Positions 41,163 to 49,905 of a DNA stretch of 64,000 bases are shown here, one piece after another. The translations under genes were made by a program, and so were the position numbers. The notes under the pieces were generated by a model that did no database searches, was not told where the DNA came from, and worked only from the letters and a program-made list of their open reading frames with translations. The stretch lies in contig NZ_QEHM01000004.1 in NCBI RefSeq assembly GCF_003116585.1, forward strand, positions 452,264 through 516,263, in the 5' to 3' direction. Position 1 is the first letter of the stretch. Each line of letters starts with the position of its first letter. This DNA comes from Albibacillus kandeliae. Its GTDB lineage: Bacteria; Pseudomonadota; Alphaproteobacteria; Rhodobacterales; Rhodobacteraceae.

Positions 41163-41819
41163 ATGCAGGCACCTTCAAACCGGCTGATCCCCGCGCTGGC
41201 GCTTCTGGCGGCCATTCTCGCGGCTCCAGTGGCGTGGGCGGGCGGCAAGCCGGGCGACTTCGACTACTACGTCCTGTCGCTCAGCTGGTCGCCGAACTGG
41301 TGCGCGACCACCGGCGACGCGCAGGGGTCGGAGCAATGCGACCCCCGGCACGATCACGGATGGATCCTGCACGGCCTCTGGCCGCAGTACCATCGGGGGT
41401 ACCCTTCCTACTGCCAGACCTCGCAGCGCGCGCCCTCGCGCGCGATGACTGCCGAGATGGGCGATGTCATGGGCACCTCCGGCCTTGCATGGCATCAATG
41501 GAAGAAACACGGCACCTGTTCCGGCCTGAGCGCGAGTGACTACTATGCGCTGTCGCGCACGGCCTATGACCGGGTGAACCGGCCCGAACTGCTGCGCAAG
41601 ATCGACCGATCCCTGCGCCTGCCGGCCTCGGTGATCGAGGCCGCGTTCCTTGAAGCCAACCCGGAGTGGAGCAAGGATACGGTGACCATCACCTGCAAGG
41701 ACGGCTACATTCAGGAGGCCCGGGTCTGCCTGTCGCGCGCGCTGAAACCGGTGCCCTGCGGGCAGGACGTGGTGAAGGACTGCACGCTGAAGGACGCGCG
41801 GTTCGAACCGATCCGGTGA
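41163..41819 (+). CDS. Secreted/periplasmic ribonuclease T2
   Basis: A 218-residue RNase with a signal peptide (cleavage after AWA, residue 26) and eight or so cysteines for disulfides. CAS I reads HGLWPQY (His70) and CAS II reads WHQWKKHGTC (Lys115, His116). The glutamate usually found in CAS II (HEW) is Gln112 here, which may alter the rate or pH profile. It would degrade RNA outside the cytoplasm for nutrition. It starts 11 bases after GGAAAGAGG. Confidence 0.92.
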   Translation: MQAPSNRLIPALALLAAILAAPVAWAGGKPGDFDYYVLSLSWSPNWCATTGDAQGSEQCDPRHDHGWILHGLWPQYHRGYPSYCQTSQRAPSRAMTAEMGDVMGTSGLAWHQWKKHGTCSGLSASDYYALSRTAYDRVNRPELLRKIDRSLRLPASVIEAAFLEANPEWSKDTVTITCKDGYIQEARVCLSRALKPVPCGQDVVKDCTLKDARFEPIR

Positions 41820-41877
41820 GTTTGGGGCCGGTCCCGGCCTTCGCCAAACCACGCTCAGAAAATGGCAGGTAGAGACA

Positions 41878-41907
41878 GAAAGCCCCGCGACCGGGCAGGT
41901 CACGGGG
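41878..41907 (-). terminator. Terminator of the VPLPA-CTERM gene
   Basis: Stem CCCCGCGACC / GGTCACGGGG (41883-41892 and 41898-41907, one G-U pair on the transcribed strand) followed by CTTTCTGTCT on the minus strand. Confidence 0.55.
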
Positions 41908-41931
41908 GATCGTTTGTCAGTCGTGTCGCGC

Positions 41932-42606
41932 TCAGGCGGCCTTGCGGCGGCGTCCGGCGGCGAACAGGGCGATCAGGCCGGTCCCGATCAGAACGCCGCC
42001 AGCGGGCAGCGGAACGGGGGTGACCGTGACCAGGTCCTGGTTCTGGGCGCTTTCGAGGAAGGTCAGCTTGTAGTCGCCGACCTTGCCGGTCCAGAGGTTG
42101 GTGAGATAGCTCTGCGCCTGCGTCTTGACGGCGACATTGCTGCCCATCTTGAACGCACCGCTGTTCAGGTCATACGCGCCGCTCGAATCCAGCATGACTT
42201 CCCAGATCGCCACCTGCAGCGCGGCCGCTTCGAGCGAGGTGTCGATCACCTCTGCCAGCGACGAGCCGCCGAGAACGCTCGAGAACAGGCGGGACAGGTT
42301 GTCGTAGGTGGTGCCGGTGAACAGGTTGCTGTTGTACTCGGCGGTCATCGGGCTGCCGATGTACTGGGTCAGGTCCACGCAGAACGCCAGGAAATTGCCC
42401 AGCGCGTCATCCGACTTCATGTGGAACATGCCTGCCTTGACGTTGCCGTCGTAGCCGGGACCGGAGGTGGTGATCTTGACGGTCTGCTGCAGGTCCGACG
42501 CGCCGAAGAGGCCGCTGTCCTGATAGGTGAGGTTGATGCTGGAGGCAGAGGCCGCACCGGTGAATGCGGCGATCGACAGGGCGAGGCCCAGGAAATGCTT
42601 TTTCAT
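41932..42606 (-). CDS. VPLPA-CTERM surface protein with thioester-domain-like motifs
   Basis: A 224-residue protein with a signal peptide (residues 1-22), a body, and the tripartite tail VPLPAG (198-203), hydrophobic helix (LIGTGLIALFAAG) and RRRKAA. This is the VPLPA-CTERM signal processed by an exosortase/XrtD-type enzyme in this order. The body has FCVDL (Cys76) and LQVAIW (Gln131), which match the [YFL]C and QxA(I/V)W motifs of thioester domains, in which Cys and Gln form an internal bond able to grip host or surface amines. The thioester reading is inference. Confidence 0.85.
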   Translation of the reverse strand: MKKHFLGLALSIAAFTGAASASSINLTYQDSGLFGASDLQQTVKITTSGPGYDGNVKAGMFHMKSDDALGNFLAFCVDLTQYIGSPMTAEYNSNLFTGTTYDNLSRLFSSVLGGSSLAEVIDTSLEAAALQVAIWEVMLDSSGAYDLNSGAFKMGSNVAVKTQAQSYLTNLWTGKVGDYKLTFLESAQNQDLVTVTPVPLPAGGVLIGTGLIALFAAGRRRKAA

Positions 42607-42748
42607 TACTGGTCTTTCAAATCACTCGTTACATGTCACGGCCCGGCCAACCACTGGCCAGACCGTCATGCGCACAGCTTGTGCCATATTTCCGCCCCAT
42701 TTCACAATTGCCGGATTGGAAACGGACCGTCTCCGGACGTATGGCTCC

Positions 42749-43732
42749 TCAGATTTCCAGCACCGTGCTGCCGGTAGTCTTGCGGGCTTCGAGCGCAATG
42801 TGGGCCGCTGCGACCTCGGCCAGCGGAAAGCGCTGGTCGATCCGGATCTTCACGTCACCGGACAGGACCTTGTCGAAAAGTTCCCGCGCCATCGTCTGGC
42901 AGGCCTCGTGGTCGGCGATGTGGGTGAAGAGCGTCGGGCGCGTGACCTTGAGCGATCCCTTCTGACCAAGGATGCCGAGGTTGAAGTTCTCGACCGGACC
43001 GGAGGCGTTGCCGAAGGAGATCATCATGCCCAGCGGTTTCAGCGAATCCAGCGAACCCATGAAGGTGTCCTTGCCGACGGAATCCATGACCACGTCGACC
43101 CCTTTGCCGCCGGTCAGTTCCTTCACCCGGGCGGTGAAATCCTCGGTCCGGTAGTTGATGCAGTGGTCGGCCCCGTGGTCGAGGGCCAGTTGGCATTTCT
43201 CGTCCGAGCCTGCGGTGGCGATCAGGCGGATGCCCTCGGACCGGGCCCACTGGCAGGCGATGAGTCCGACGCCGCCCGCGGCCGCGTGGAACAGCACGGT
43301 GTCGCCGGCCTTGATCGGCGTGGTGCGGCGGAACAGGTAGTTCACCGTCAGACCCTTGAGCATCATTGCCGCGCCGGTCTCGAAGTCGATCCCGTCGGGC
43401 AGCGGGCAGACCTGTGCCGCGGGCATCACCCGCGCCTCGGAATAGGCGCCCGGCGGCACGGCGGCATAGGCGGCACGGTCGCCGATCTTGAGGTGCGTCA
43501 CGCCTTCGCCGACCGCTTCGATCACGCCGGCGGCCTCCATCCCCAGCGCCTGCGGCAGCTTCATCGGGTAGAGCCCGCTGCGCTGATAGCAGTCGATGAA
43601 GTTCAGCCCGCAGACCTTGTGGGCGATACGGATCTCGCCCGGGCCGGGCTCTCCGACCGGACGGTCGGCCAGCTTGAGGACCTCCGGTCCGCCGTGTTCC
43701 TCGATGATGACGGTGCGCGCTGTACGGGTCAT
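42749..43732 (-). CDS. qor: NADPH:quinone oxidoreductase, zeta-crystallin type
   Basis: A 327-residue medium-chain reductase without zinc ligands. The GroES-like half (GLNFIDCYQRSGLYP, LGMEAAGVIEAVGEGV) and the Rossmann half with AAAGGVGLIACQWAR follow E. coli QorA. It reduces quinones by one electron or acts on enones. Monocistronic, divergent from the DUF2189 gene. Confidence 0.92.
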   Translation of the reverse strand: MTRTARTVIIEEHGGPEVLKLADRPVGEPGPGEIRIAHKVCGLNFIDCYQRSGLYPMKLPQALGMEAAGVIEAVGEGVTHLKIGDRAAYAAVPPGAYSEARVMPAAQVCPLPDGIDFETGAAMMLKGLTVNYLFRRTTPIKAGDTVLFHAAAGGVGLIACQWARSEGIRLIATAGSDEKCQLALDHGADHCINYRTEDFTARVKELTGGKGVDVVMDSVGKDTFMGSLDSLKPLGMMISFGNASGPVENFNLGILGQKGSLKVTRPTLFTHIADHEACQTMARELFDKVLSGDVKIRIDQRFPLAEVAAAHIALEARKTTGSTVLEI

Positions 43733-43975
43733 GCCGGTTCCTCTCCTCGTCGGGTTTGGCGCGACTAAACGCCGAATGCGGAGGACTGTCCACCGGGTGC
43801 CGTTTCACTCGTCGCATGGTTTCCGTGCCACGCAATCCGGCGTCGCAAAAGAGTGACGCGAAATTTCCGCTGTGACGTGGTAGGATAGCCCTGTCGAGGC
43901 GACCGGATCGGACGCCCGCAAAGACCGCGACGCTCCGGTCGCCCGGCTGCACAGGCACTCGGGAGGAGCCAGGCC

Positions 43976-44833
43976 ATGGCCACGACTATCGGAAACCCGC
44001 TGAGCTGGACCGCGCGCAATATCGGCGCCACGTCCCGCCATATCGCGTCTGCCACCGAGGAGATCGGCAGCGACGTCGCCGCCGACCCGCCTCATGTCAG
44101 GCGGCTTTCAACGACGGACATAAGGGCCGCCCTCCGCGCGGGTTGGGAGGATTTCCAGGCCAACCGGTCGGACGCCATGTTCGCGGCGGTTTTCTACCCG
44201 GTCATCGGGCTGATCCTGTTCGGCGTCGGCATGCAGCTGTCACTGGCGCCGCTGCTGTTCCCGCTGCTGTCGGGGTTCGCGCTGCTGGGGCCTGTCGCCG
44301 CCATCGGCCTCTACGAGGTGAGCCGCCGCCGGGAAATGGGCGAACCGGCCAGTTGGCGCCACGCCTTCGGCGTGCTCAGCTCTCCTGCCCTTGGCTCGAT
44401 CATCGTGCTCGGGCTCTACCTCGCCGGGCTGTTCTGTCTCTGGATCATCGCGGCCCACGGGATCTACATGGCCACGCTTGGTCCAGATCTGCCGACCAGC
44501 CTCGGCGGCTTTCTGACCGAGGTGCTGACGACCGGAGCGGGCTGGACGATGGCGATCATCGGCATGGCCGTCGGCGGGGCCTTTGCGCTGCTGGTTCTGG
44601 CCATCAGCGTCGTCTCGTTCCCGCTGCTGATCGACCGGCACGTTGGCGTGCCGGTGGCGGTGGTCACCTCGGTCAGGGTCTTCCGGCGCAATCCCGAGGT
44701 GATCCTGACATGGGGCGTCGTGGTGGCCGCGCTGCTGGTTCTCGGCGCGATCCCGATGCTGCTGGGTCTGATCGTCACCGTGCCCCTGCTGGGGCACGCG
44801 ACGTGGCACCTTTACCGGCGCGCGGTGGACTGA
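43976..44833 (+). CDS. DUF2189 integral membrane protein
   Basis: A 285-residue protein with a cytoplasmic N-terminus (residues 1-60) and about six membrane spans. The DIRAALRAGWEDFQANRSDAMF lead-in and the FPLLSGFALLGPVAAIGLYEVSRRRE stretch are typical of DUF2189. Function unknown. It converges on the next gene with its stop one base from that gene's stop. Confidence 0.88.
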   Translation: MATTIGNPLSWTARNIGATSRHIASATEEIGSDVAADPPHVRRLSTTDIRAALRAGWEDFQANRSDAMFAAVFYPVIGLILFGVGMQLSLAPLLFPLLSGFALLGPVAAIGLYEVSRRREMGEPASWRHAFGVLSSPALGSIIVLGLYLAGLFCLWIIAAHGIYMATLGPDLPTSLGGFLTEVLTTGAGWTMAIIGMAVGGAFALLVLAISVVSFPLLIDRHVGVPVAVVTSVRVFRRNPEVILTWGVVVAALLVLGAIPMLLGLIVTVPLLGHATWHLYRRAVD

Positions 44834-45823
44834 TCAGCCGCCCGCGACCTTGAGGACGATCTTGCCGATGTGGCCCGAGCCCTCCATCCGCGCATGGGCG
44901 GCGGCGGCATCGGCAAGGTCGAACTCGCTGTCCATCACCGGCGCGATACGCCCCGCGTCCAGCAGCGGCCAGACCTTGGCGCGCAGCTGGTCGGCGATGG
45001 CCGCCTTGGCCGCAACGCTCTGCGGCCGCAGGGTCGACCCGGTGATCGTCAGGCGGCGCGCCATGACCAGCGCGAAGTTCAGTTCGACGACCGGGCCGGA
45101 GAGAAAGGCGATCTGCACGAGGCGGCCGTCAAGGTCGAGAGCCTTGACGTTGCGCGGGATGTAGTCTCCGCCCACCATGTCGAGGATCAGGTCGGCACCG
45201 CCCTCGGCCTTCATCACCTCGACGAAATCCTCGTCCCTGTAGTTGATCGCGCGTTCGGCCCCGAGATCGGTGCAGGCCTTGCACTTGTCCGCCGACCCGG
45301 CGGTCGCGAACACACGTGCGCCAAAAGCATTGGCCAGCTGAATCGCCGTCGTGCCGATGCCCGACGACCCGCCGTGCACCAGAAACTTCTCGCCGCCCTT
45401 CAGGCCGCCGCGCATGAAGACGTTGGACCAGACGGTGAAGAAGGTTTCGGGAAGGCAGGCGGCCTCCTTGAGGCCCAGACCCTTGGGCACCGGCAGGCAG
45501 TGCGCCGCCGGAGTCGCGACGTACTCGGCATAGCCGCCGCCCGGCAGCAGGGCACAGACCATGTCGCCCAGCTTGACCTCGCTGACGCCCGGACCCACCG
45601 CGACCACCTCGCCGGAGGCTTCCAGACCCGGCAGGTCGCTGGCATCCGGCGGCGGCGCGTAGGCGCCCGCGCGCTGCAGCGCGTCGGGGCGGTTCACCCC
45701 GGCCCAGGCGACCTTGATCACCACCTGCCCGTGGTTCGGCACCGGCATGGGCCGTTCGCAGAGTTTCAGCACCTCGGGCTTGCCGGGTTCGGTGATCTCG
45801 ACAGCGCGCATGGTCTCGGACAT
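44834..45823 (-). CDS. NAD(P)H-quinone oxidoreductase, PIG3 family
   Basis: A 329-residue medium-chain reductase of the TP53I3/PIG3 branch (AWAGVNRPDALQRAGAYAPP, PGLEASGEVVAVGPGV, HGGSSGIGTTAIQLANAFGA). Distinct from the qor at 42749, so the window has two enzymes of this superfamily. COQ9 is the next gene on this strand, 60 bases upstream; the shared quinone theme may be chance. Confidence 0.92.
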   Translation of the reverse strand: MSETMRAVEITEPGKPEVLKLCERPMPVPNHGQVVIKVAWAGVNRPDALQRAGAYAPPPDASDLPGLEASGEVVAVGPGVSEVKLGDMVCALLPGGGYAEYVATPAAHCLPVPKGLGLKEAACLPETFFTVWSNVFMRGGLKGGEKFLVHGGSSGIGTTAIQLANAFGARVFATAGSADKCKACTDLGAERAINYRDEDFVEVMKAEGGADLILDMVGGDYIPRNVKALDLDGRLVQIAFLSGPVVELNFALVMARRLTITGSTLRPQSVAAKAAIADQLRAKVWPLLDAGRIAPVMDSEFDLADAAAAHARMEGSGHIGKIVLKVAGG

Positions 45824-45883
45824 GGTGGTCTCCCTATCAGTTCGGGCGCACTCTGTCCGATCCGCGCCGGTATCGCAATCGGG

Positions 45884-46579
45884 TCAGCGGCGCGGTGCGG
45901 TCCAGCCGGGGAAGCCCTTCATCCGGTCCGCGGACGGCGCCTTGATATGGCTCAGGAGCCAGTTGGGGCCGGCCAGCAGCGGCTTCAGGACCGGGCTGCG
46001 GTTCACGTCGGCCTTGAACTTCTCGAACTGCATCACGTTCTCGATCCGCCGATCGAGGAACTCCCATGTCGCGCGATGATCCTCGCTGTCGTCACCCAGC
46101 CAGTAGAGCACGGTGGCCGAGTAGACGGCGGAGAGCGTCGCGCGCTTGGTGTACCAGTTGTAGTCGTCGGAACTGTCGCCGAGGGTGTCCCAGATCAGGT
46201 CGGCGGTGCCCCAGATCGCGCGGGCGCCGTCGCCGCTGTATTGCGGCAGCGAGAACAGCGTGGTGCCACGGCGCACCAGCTCGCGGTCGGTCACCGCTTC
46301 GAGGCGGTAGCGGATCGCGGAAATGATCCGGTCGCGGATTCGCATGGAGGCGAGATCTGCCCCCTTCAGCCGCTCGACCATCGCGGCATCGCCGCGCTTG
46401 TGATAGGCAATCGCCAGTTCCACGGCCCCGCGCGGGCAGGCCGCGCGCGCCTGCGCGAGCGGGATTCCGGCGTCGTCGGCCGCGGCCCGGAACGTGGTGT
46501 CGCTCCAGCCGTCAAAGGCCACGTGAACCAGCGCCGCATCGAGCAACCGGTCTGTCAGGGTTTCCGATGTCGCGTCCAT
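45884..46579 (-). CDS. COQ9 family ubiquinone biosynthesis protein
   Basis: A 231-residue protein with the TetR-like fold of COQ9. The ATG at 46579 with GGAGAGCCG upstream was chosen over two upstream Met codons. The segment DYNWYTKRATLSAVYSATVLYWLGDDS is the COQ9 signature, and ENVMQFEKFKA the end of the lipid-binding part. COQ9 presents quinone intermediates to the Coq7 hydroxylase. Restricted to alphaproteobacteria and mitochondria. Confidence 0.93.
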   Translation of the reverse strand: MDATSETLTDRLLDAALVHVAFDGWSDTTFRAAADDAGIPLAQARAACPRGAVELAIAYHKRGDAAMVERLKGADLASMRIRDRIISAIRYRLEAVTDRELVRRGTTLFSLPQYSGDGARAIWGTADLIWDTLGDSSDDYNWYTKRATLSAVYSATVLYWLGDDSEDHRATWEFLDRRIENVMQFEKFKADVNRSPVLKPLLAGPNWLLSHIKAPSADRMKGFPGWTAPRR

Positions 46580-46695
46580 CTCGGCTCTCCTTGGATGCAT
46601 TCGCCCGGGTGCTGGACAAGATAGGATGATCTTGCTATAGAGCCACCTCCTGCAAATTCCTTGCAACTTTAAACTAGAAAGGTGGTGACAACCAC

Positions 46696-46902
46696 ATGCA
46701 GGTTAGTGTTCGCGACAACAATGTCGATCAGGCGCTCCGTGCCCTGAAGAAAAAGCTGCAGCGTGAAGGCGTATTCCGCGAAATGAAGCTCAAGCAACAT
46801 TTCGAGAAGCCGTCCGAGAAGAAAGCGCGCGAGAAAGCTGAAGCGATCCGCCGCGCCCGGAAACTGGCTCGGAAGAAAGCGCAGCGTGAAGGTCTGCTCT
46901 AA
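46696..46902 (+). CDS. rpsU: 30S ribosomal protein S21
   Basis: A 68-residue basic protein ([35 protein letters not shown] sequence with the [20 protein letters not shown] tail). Normal length. Ribosome site AAGGTGG 11 bases upstream. Monocistronic, divergent from coq9, with its own terminator. Confidence 0.97.
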   Translation: MQVSVRDNNVDQALRALKKKLQREGVFREMKLKQHFEKPSEKKAREKAEAIRRARKLARKKAQREGLL

Positions 46903-46939
46903 GCAGCCCTACGGCATTGCGACACGAAAGAATTTGACG

Positions 46940-46977
46940 ACCCCCGTGGCAGACGCCTTCGGGGGTTGTTCGTTTCT
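46940..46977 (+). terminator. Terminator of rpsU
   Basis: ACCCCCG / CGGGGGT (46940-46946 and 46960-46966) with a 13-base loop and the tail TTGTTCGTTT. Confidence 0.8.
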
Positions 46978-47104
46978 GGGGGTTCGCTTCTAAAGGGGCC
47001 GCCCGCGCGGCGGCGGCAATCCGGTCCGGACCCCGTGAGGGGATTGCAGGGCCCGAACCGGGACGGGGCCGCGCAAAAGGGAACGGCCCCGACAGGTCAC
47101 ACCG

Positions 47105-48004
47105 CTACATCAGGTGCTCGACGAACCATGCGCATTGCGCCGGGGCCGAGATCCTGAACATCTCGCCGGTGTAGGCCTCGAAGTGGTGGCAATCGAGGAT
47201 CAGCAGCTTCTTGGGTTCGAGCGCGCGCTCGTAGGCCGCCAGCGTCATGTCCGCCGGTGTCAGGTGGTCGTAGCGCCCCACGACCATCATCAGCGGCGTC
47301 GGCCCGATCCGGCTGATGTAGTCGGCCGGTTCATACTCGGTGAACATTTCCATCGACCGCAGGGTGATCTCGTTCTTCCACGACCCGAGGTTCTCGGGCG
47401 GGAGCGAGGTGAAGAACTCGCGGCTGTCATCGGTCGGCAGGGCACAGGGATCCTCGGGCCCGTTGCCGACGACCGGCAGCGTCAGCGGCGCCTCGCCGCG
47501 CATCCGCCCCTGCCGGTCGGCGACGAATCCGGCACGCAGACCCAGCCAGTGATCGGACCGGACCAGCCGGCGGGCGTTGTCGAGACCCTGCACCAGGGGC
47601 ACCTGGCTGATCACGCATTTCACCCGGCGATCCTTGGCCGCGACGACCAGCACGTGACCGCCGCTGTAGGACGAGCCCCAGATCCCGATGCGCTCGCCGT
47701 CGACGTCGTCGCGGCTTTGGGCATAGGTGATGGCATCGCGGTAGTCGCGAATCTGCTGCTCGGGGTCGATCTCTCCACGCGGTTCGCCCGCGCTGTCGCC
47801 GAGGTTGCGGTTGTCGTAGACCAGCACGTTCATTCCGGCGGTCTGGAAGGTCTCGGCGAACCCCTGCAGGTGCATTTCCTTGGTGGCCGAGAACCCGTGG
47901 CTCATGATCACGGTCGGCGCCGGGCCTGTGGCCCCCTTGGCGGCAAAGAACCATGCGGCCAGAGCGACCCCGTCCTCGGTATTGAAGCTGATATCGGTTT
48001 TCAT
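47105..48004 (-). CDS. Alpha/beta hydrolase
   Basis: A 299-residue serine hydrolase; the ATG at 48004 follows GGAGGAGG. The fold elements are VIMSHGFSATKEMHLQGFAE (oxyanion region), the nucleophile elbow GSSYSGG, and a C-terminal His in LDCHHFEAY. It resembles dienelactone-hydrolase-like or acetyl-xylan-esterase-like proteins without a firm substrate. It is divergent from the AraC gene, which probably controls it. Confidence 0.87.
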   Translation of the reverse strand: MKTDISFNTEDGVALAAWFFAAKGATGPAPTVIMSHGFSATKEMHLQGFAETFQTAGMNVLVYDNRNLGDSAGEPRGEIDPEQQIRDYRDAITYAQSRDDVDGERIGIWGSSYSGGHVLVVAAKDRRVKCVISQVPLVQGLDNARRLVRSDHWLGLRAGFVADRQGRMRGEAPLTLPVVGNGPEDPCALPTDDSREFFTSLPPENLGSWKNEITLRSMEMFTEYEPADYISRIGPTPLMMVVGRYDHLTPADMTLAAYERALEPKKLLILDCHHFEAYTGEMFRISAPAQCAWFVEHLM

Positions 48005-48134
48005 GAACGTTTCCTCCTCCCGTTCGAGTGGCCGGAAACTAGGGCAATCCCCGCGATGCCGCTTGACGCGGAGCGCGCTAATTGTTGACCATCCGTGCAG
48101 CGGACCTCGGGGAGGGGGCCGCCGGGAGGACCGC

Positions 48135-49076
48135 ATGGAGCATTGGAGCACGGCGCAGGCTGGCGCGCAGGACCGTTTCGACGCCTGGACGACAGCGCTG
48201 GGGGAGACCCACCTGCCGTGGCGGATGCGTCCGCCCCGCAGCGCCGACTTTCATGCCGAGCTGCAATCGCTTCAGACCGACACGCTGAGCATCGTGAACT
48301 GCCGCTGCGCGCCTTGCGCGGGGTATCGCGATCCCGCCGCGATCCGGGGGGCCGAGGACGGGCTCTACGGGGTGCTGATATTGAGGAGCGGGCGCGAACG
48401 GGTGCGGCAGGGCGATCAGGCCTACGAACTTGGCGCCGGATCTGCGCTGATCTGGGACTCGGCCAGGCCGATCGAGTTCGAGGTGCTGGAACCGCTGGAC
48501 AAGTGCACCCTGTTCATCGGCAAGGACATGCTGCACCGGCATACCGGGCGGTCCGATCTGCCGCTGGGTCTGCTGAACAGCCGGCAGGGCTTTGGCGCGC
48601 TGCTGTGGTCGCGGGTCGCCGCGCTCGACTCGCTGATGACCGACTTCGATGGCGCGGCACGCCATGCGCTGGGGCTCGCGCTGTTGCAAGACCTTGCCAA
48701 CTCGGCGCATGGAATCGAGCGCCCCTCGCCGTCCGGCGCGCGGCAGTCGCTGTTGCAGCGCATCGGCAGGCTCGTCGAGGCCCATTACGCGGATGCCGAG
48801 TTCGGACCTGTCGAACTTGCCGCGATGGCTGGCGTGTCGCTCCGCTACCTGCACCAGCTGTTCCAGGACGAGGGCGAAACCGTTGCCGCCCGCATCCAGC
48901 GCCTGCGGCTTGAAGCCGTCCGTGCCGATCTGGCCGACCCGGCCCTCGCCGGTCTGTCGATCACCCAGATCGGCTTTGCCCGCGGCTTTTCCAGCTCTGC
49001 GCATCTGAGCCGCAGCTTCCGCGCGCGGTTCGACATGTCGCCACGGGACTACCGCACCGCGCAGCTCTCAAGATAG
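48135..49076 (+). CDS. AraC family regulator
   Basis: A 313-residue regulator from the ATG at 48135, behind GGGAGGA. An N-terminal cupin-type sensor of the AraC_binding_2 kind (residues about 30-170) precedes the double helix-turn-helix (residues about 205-305: LAAMAGVSLRYLHQLFQDEGE, ITQIGFARGFSSSAHLSRSFR, ending SPRDYR). Divergent from the hydrolase across 130 bases. Confidence 0.93.
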   Translation: MEHWSTAQAGAQDRFDAWTTALGETHLPWRMRPPRSADFHAELQSLQTDTLSIVNCRCAPCAGYRDPAAIRGAEDGLYGVLILRSGRERVRQGDQAYELGAGSALIWDSARPIEFEVLEPLDKCTLFIGKDMLHRHTGRSDLPLGLLNSRQGFGALLWSRVAALDSLMTDFDGAARHALGLALLQDLANSAHGIERPSPSGARQSLLQRIGRLVEAHYADAEFGPVELAAMAGVSLRYLHQLFQDEGETVAARIQRLRLEAVRADLADPALAGLSITQIGFARGFSSSAHLSRSFRARFDMSPRDYRTAQLSR

Positions 49077-49092
49077 GTCCGATCAGGGCGCG

Positions 49093-49821
49093 TCAGCTTT
49101 CCGCCAGCCACGCCTTGGCGGCGTCCATCTGTTCTGCGGGGAAGTATTGCACCTCGCCCTTCAGGACCCGCTTGCCGACCTCGGCGGCCATGCGCTGCCA
49201 CCCGGCATCGCCGACGATTGCCGCACGGTCCACCAGCCCGGCATGATCCCGCACCAGTCTGAGGTGATCGCCAATGGCGCCGAGGCCCTGCCAGCCGTCG
49301 AACTCGCGGATGTCGAGCAACAGGCGGAACCGGTCATTCCGGCGGATGAAAGCGTCGAGGTCGCCGGCCTCCTCGGCGTAGACCGCACCGTCGAGCTGGC
49401 CGCGCAGCTGGAGGTGGAGGACGCCGCCGCCAAGGTCTGTCTGGTGGATGGCGCCCAGCGACTCGACCAGCCAGCGCCGCGCCTCGTCGACCTCATCCGG
49501 GGCGAAGACCTTTACCGGGCAGGGCATGAAGACCCAGAATGCCTTGATGGTGCGGCGCATGCCTGCCGAGCCGGTGACAACGGCGACCCGGTCGAAGCCG
49601 CGCCAGTGCTTGAGCCCCGTCCGTGCGTCATCCATCATCGCGCCGAGGGTAAAGTCCTTCAGGTCGCTTTCGAGCACGATCAGCACGCGGATCCGGTCTG
49701 ACTGTTCGATGGCCTTGTCGATGGCCGGGACAAGAACGGTCTTGTAGTCCTCGTCGGTGACCGCGCCGGACATGCGGAATTCCAGCAGGTCCTCGTGGCC
49801 GGTGTCTCTCTGTTCAATCAT
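49093..49821 (-). CDS. Protein with two SpoIIAA-like (STAS-fold) domains
   Basis: A 242-residue protein that is an internal duplication of a roughly 120-residue SpoIIAA-like domain. First copy: FRMSGAVTDEDYKTVLVPAID, RVLIVLESDLKDFT, KHWRGFDRVAVVTG, KVFAPDEVDEARRWL. Second copy: LQLRGQLDGAVYAEEAGDLDAF, RLLLDIREFDGW, LVDRAAIVGDAGW, QYFPAEQMDAAKAWL. Single-domain relatives (DUF3478) are common. The tandem form may bind lipids or act as an internal dimer. The phosphorylatable serine of anti-anti-sigma factors is not evident. Confidence 0.85.
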   Translation of the reverse strand: MIEQRDTGHEDLLEFRMSGAVTDEDYKTVLVPAIDKAIEQSDRIRVLIVLESDLKDFTLGAMMDDARTGLKHWRGFDRVAVVTGSAGMRRTIKAFWVFMPCPVKVFAPDEVDEARRWLVESLGAIHQTDLGGGVLHLQLRGQLDGAVYAEEAGDLDAFIRRNDRFRLLLDIREFDGWQGLGAIGDHLRLVRDHAGLVDRAAIVGDAGWQRMAAEVGKRVLKGEVQYFPAEQMDAAKAWLAES

Positions 49822-49905
49822 CGGTTCGATCTCCTCAAGGTCATGGTCTCAGCCTACCCCTCTGCTCCGGGCCGGGCCTTGACCTGAATCACCCCGAGGT
49901 GCCGG

